Positions 7,218 through 9,002 of a DNA stretch of 9,002 bases are shown here, piece after piece; position 1 is the stretch's first letter, and every line of letters begins with the position of its first letter. The notes beneath the pieces were generated by a model. The model saw only the letters and a list, made by a program, of their open reading frames with translations, was not told where the DNA came from and did no database searches. The DNA lies in assembly GCA_016844545.1 (NCBI GenBank), contig JAENJC010000033.1, positions 1 to 9,002 of the forward strand. The letters run 5' to 3'. This DNA comes from Deltaproteobacteria bacterium (GTDB lineage: Bacteria > Desulfobacterota > JAENJC01). The position numbers and the translations under genes are program-made.

Positions 7218-7246
7218 GTTAGTGTCAGGGGGAGCCCTGCACTAAC
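7218..7246 (+). promoter_or_regulatory. Strong hairpin in the rodZ leader
   Basis: Arms GTTAGTG-T-CAGGG (7218-7230) and CCCTG-CACTAAC (7235-7246) pair over 12 bases with a single bulged T and a GGAG loop. No T-run follows, so it is not a standard intrinsic terminator. It sits 27 bases after the TPR gene and about 20 bases before the rodZ ribosome binding site. It may protect mRNA ends, act as a protein-binding site, or reduce read-through. Confidence 0.55.
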
Positions 7247-7276
7247 GTCAAACCCACCACAATAAAGGAGTACACA

Positions 7277-8107
7277 ATGGATGGCCTTGGAGAATATCTT
7301 AAAAAAGAGCGAGAGAAAAAAGGGATAACCCTCGAAGAGGCTTCAAAGGTCACCAGGATCAGAAAGGCCTACCTTCTATCCATCGAAGATGGTAACATCG
7401 GAATGCAGTCCCCTGTCTTTATAAAGGGTTTTCTAAAATCTTACGCAGAATTTTTAGGCATAGACAGCACTGTTGTCATAGAAAAATATAATGACATCCT
7501 GAATGAAAAAGAGGGTCAGGTCGGAGTAGAAAAGGGTTTTGAACTTGAACCTGTCAGTACTCGCAGAAGGTATCTCCTCCCTGCTGCATTAGCCATGGCC
7601 CTGATCACTGCAATATATATCCTGACAACTTCTGAAAAACCAGATACAACCCCACCGCAGGTTCAAAAGACCTCAAAAGTTGATGTTCCCGAGCAGAAAC
7701 CTGTTTTGTCAAACACCACCGCCTATCAAACACCTCTAGCTATTATAACTACACCACAAACACAAATCTTCAAACCGATAACAACCAGCACCGCTACTCC
7801 CGCTATTCCCGTATCTCCCTCGCCTCCCAAACCGCCTGTCCAGACTGTTAAAATACCGGAAAAACCTGAAAAGCAACATTCCCTTATAGCCACGGCCAGA
7901 GAGCTTACATGGCTCCAGGTTACAGTTGATAATAACGACCCTGCAGAAGTACTTTTGAGGGAAGGGGAAAGCACTCGCTGGTTTGCCGACGGTAAGATCA
8001 CCGTTGTTGTCGGAAATGCCGGTGGAGTAAACCTGACCTATAACGGGAAATTACTGGAAAGTTTAGGACCATCAGGGAAGGTTGTAACGAAGATGTTTCC
8101 GGAATAA
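7277..8107 (+). CDS. rodZ: RodZ-like membrane helix-turn-helix protein
   Basis: RodZ links the MreB cytoskeleton to the cell-wall elongation machinery. This 276-residue protein has the family layout. A cytoplasmic helix-turn-helix domain (about 3-75) includes GEYLKKEREKKGITLEEASK and IRKAYLLSIEDG. A basic RRR (96-98) precedes one membrane helix (about 99-117), giving N-in topology. A Pro/Thr-rich periplasmic linker (about 121-200) follows, then a C-terminal DUF4115 domain (about 205-276), with LTWLQVTVD, a GEST-W block and the G-NAGGVNLTYNGK stretch. The start is supported by AGGAG at 7266-7270, six bases before ATG. MreB is not in the window. The gene ends 19 bases from the convergent acpS. 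The name rests on domain order, since related HTH-membrane proteins exist. Confidence 0.82.
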   Translation: MDGLGEYLKKEREKKGITLEEASKVTRIRKAYLLSIEDGNIGMQSPVFIKGFLKSYAEFLGIDSTVVIEKYNDILNEKEGQVGVEKGFELEPVSTRRRYLLPAALAMALITAIYILTTSEKPDTTPPQVQKTSKVDVPEQKPVLSNTTAYQTPLAIITTPQTQIFKPITTSTATPAIPVSPSPPKPPVQTVKIPEKPEKQHSLIATARELTWLQVTVDNNDPAEVLLREGESTRWFADGKITVVVGNAGGVNLTYNGKLLESLGPSGKVVTKMFPE

Positions 8108-8126
8108 TCTGGCCTATCCCTCTGCC

Positions 8127-8504
8127 CTACCCTTCAATGACTGCAAAGGCCAAGGCAATATCCGCCTCATGTGAAATGCTAATGTGGATATCCTTTATTC
8201 CAAGTGATTCGGCCACCTTTTTTCCTATACCGTGAAGGATTATTTCAGGCCTTTTCCCCTGTACCCTTGCAACTTCAACATCCTTAAACCCTATCCCATT
8301 GCTTATACCAGTACCAAGGGCCTTCAGTACCGCCTCTTTAGCTGCGAAACGAGCCGCCAGGTATGGAGCCCGCTCTTTCTTGCTCTTACAGAAATTTGCC
8401 TCTTCATCCGTAAAGACCTTATTTATAAACCTTTCCCCGAAGCGTTCAACTGCCTTTTCAATCCTCTGGATACTTACTATATCAGTGCCAATTCCTATTA
8501 TCAT
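8127..8504 (-). CDS. acpS: Holo-[acyl-carrier-protein] synthase
   Basis: AcpS transfers the 4'-phosphopantetheine arm from coenzyme A to a serine of acyl carrier protein, which activates it for fatty acid synthesis. The 125-residue length is normal for the family. Visible motifs are GIGTDIVSIQRI with metal ligand D8, FTDEEANFC (31-39), ARFAAKEAVLKALGTG with metal ligand E57, GFKDVEV (72-78) and ISISHE (108-113). The ATG overlaps the pdxJ stop codon (TGA at 8503-8501) by an ATGA, and no clear Shine-Dalgarno sequence precedes it. Translation therefore probably depends on ribosomes finishing pdxJ. The pdxJ-acpS pairing is common in bacteria. The stop is TAG. Confidence 0.96.
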   Translation of the reverse strand: MIIGIGTDIVSIQRIEKAVERFGERFINKVFTDEEANFCKSKKERAPYLAARFAAKEAVLKALGTGISNGIGFKDVEVARVQGKRPEIILHGIGKKVAESLGIKDIHISISHEADIALAFAVIEG

Positions 8505-9002
8505 AGTGGTTGTTTCAATACCGCCTGATTGACCTTAACCAGTTCAGTCATCTCCCTGACAGCCTTGTCGAGGCCCACAAGGACGGCCCTTGAAATGATG
8601 CTGTGCCCTATGCTGAATTCCTCTATCTCCGATATCTTTGAGATGTTTTTTATGTTTATATAGTTGAGTCCATGGCCTGCATTTATCCCTAACCTTAACT
8701 TGCTCGCCGCCTTCACCGCATCAAGGATCCTCCCGAACTCTATCTCCCCTTCCTCTTTATTTGCCGCATCAGCGTACCTGCCTGTATGTATCTCGACGTA
8801 GTCAGTCCCGACCCTGAGGGCGGCCTTTACCTGGTCTATGTCCGGGTTTATAAAGAGGCTTACAGTTGTTCCGCCGTTTTTCAAGACGGAAATCTGTTTT
8901 GACAGGCCTTCCTTGTTCATGACAACATCAAGCCCTCCCTCTGTAGTCAGTTCAGCCCTTTTTTCAGGGACAAGGGTAACCATATCCGGCTTGACTTCGA
9001 TT
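8501..9002 (-). CDS. pdxJ: Pyridoxine 5'-phosphate synthase, 3' part (5' end outside window)
   Basis: PdxJ condenses 1-deoxy-D-xylulose 5-phosphate with 3-amino-2-oxopropyl phosphate to make pyridoxine 5'-phosphate in the DXP-dependent vitamin B6 pathway. The visible part covers roughly the C-terminal two thirds of a protein usually near 240 residues. Conserved blocks are LVPEKR, TTEGGLDV, VSLFINPD, EIHTGRYAD, LGINAGHGLNY and EFSIGHSIISRAVLVGL. The first methionine in the frame (8983) is internal: the codons before it read I-E-V-K-P-D, continuing straight into MVTLVPEKR as expected for the family, and the frame is open to the window edge. No truncation beyond the window boundary is implied. 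It is the upstream gene of a pair with acpS. Confidence 0.95.
   Translation of the reverse strand, partial: IEVKPDMVTLVPEKRAELTTEGGLDVVMNKEGLSKQISVLKNGGTTVSLFINPDIDQVKAALRVGTDYVEIHTGRYADAANKEEGEIEFGRILDAVKAASKLRLGINAGHGLNYINIKNISKISEIEEFSIGHSIISRAVLVGLDKAVREMTELVKVNQAVLKQPL

Noticed and set aside
8232..8532. Plus-strand open frames opposite acpS (98 and 77 codons)
   Set aside because: The minus-strand frame encodes an unmistakable AcpS with its metal ligands; the opposite frames are shadows.
8501..8983. pdxJ as a complete 160-residue gene starting at the ATG at 8983
   Set aside because: Codons upstream of this ATG continue the conserved PdxJ sequence to the window edge, so the methionine is internal and the gene is cut by the window, not truncated in the genome.

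Overview
The window carries eight protein-coding genes, six on the plus strand and two on the minus strand, packed with short gaps. No rRNA, tRNA, CRISPR array, insertion sequence or phage gene was seen. Base composition is moderate. The gene set (a lipoprotein with TPR repeats, RodZ, ComEC, c-di-GMP enzymes, PdxJ-AcpS) points to a free-living Gram-negative (diderm) bacterium. The overall style recalls Nitrospirota or the former Deltaproteobacteria, but this is an impression and not a demonstrated placement.

Layout. Positions 1-899 hold an HD-GYP cyclic-di-GMP phosphodiesterase, probably cut at its 5' end by the window. A small protein with two TFIIB-type zinc ribbons (976-1566) runs straight into comEC (about 1575-4040), the DNA-uptake channel with a C-terminal metallo-beta-lactamase domain. 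Next comes a response regulator with receiver, GAF-like and GGDEF domains (4095-5489), a likely diguanylate cyclase. The 222-base gap at 5490-5711 is the most structured non-coding stretch. It holds two back-to-back stem-loops, each bounded by ATACC/GGTAT, followed by a good sigma-70-type promoter whose two boxes lie inside small inverted repeats.

That promoter would start a second group: an unrecognised protein with an acidic repeated tail (5712-6386), a six-TPR lipoprotein resembling the type IV pilus protein PilF/PilW (6447-7190), and a RodZ-like protein (7277-8107). A strong hairpin lies in the leader of rodZ. The minus strand then carries acpS (8127-8504) and the 3' part of pdxJ (8501 to the window edge). 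They overlap by four bases and converge on rodZ across only 19 bases.

Working together: both a c-di-GMP-degrading and a c-di-GMP-making enzyme lie beside a DNA-uptake channel and a pilotin-like TPR lipoprotein. A link between second-messenger signalling and pilus or competence functions is plausible, but it is inferred from gene order alone. RodZ (cell shape), AcpS (activation of acyl carrier protein) and PdxJ (vitamin B6 synthesis) are housekeeping functions. I see no clear new defence or mobile system. The least explained items are the 104-base paired stem-loop element and the unrecognised gene downstream of it.
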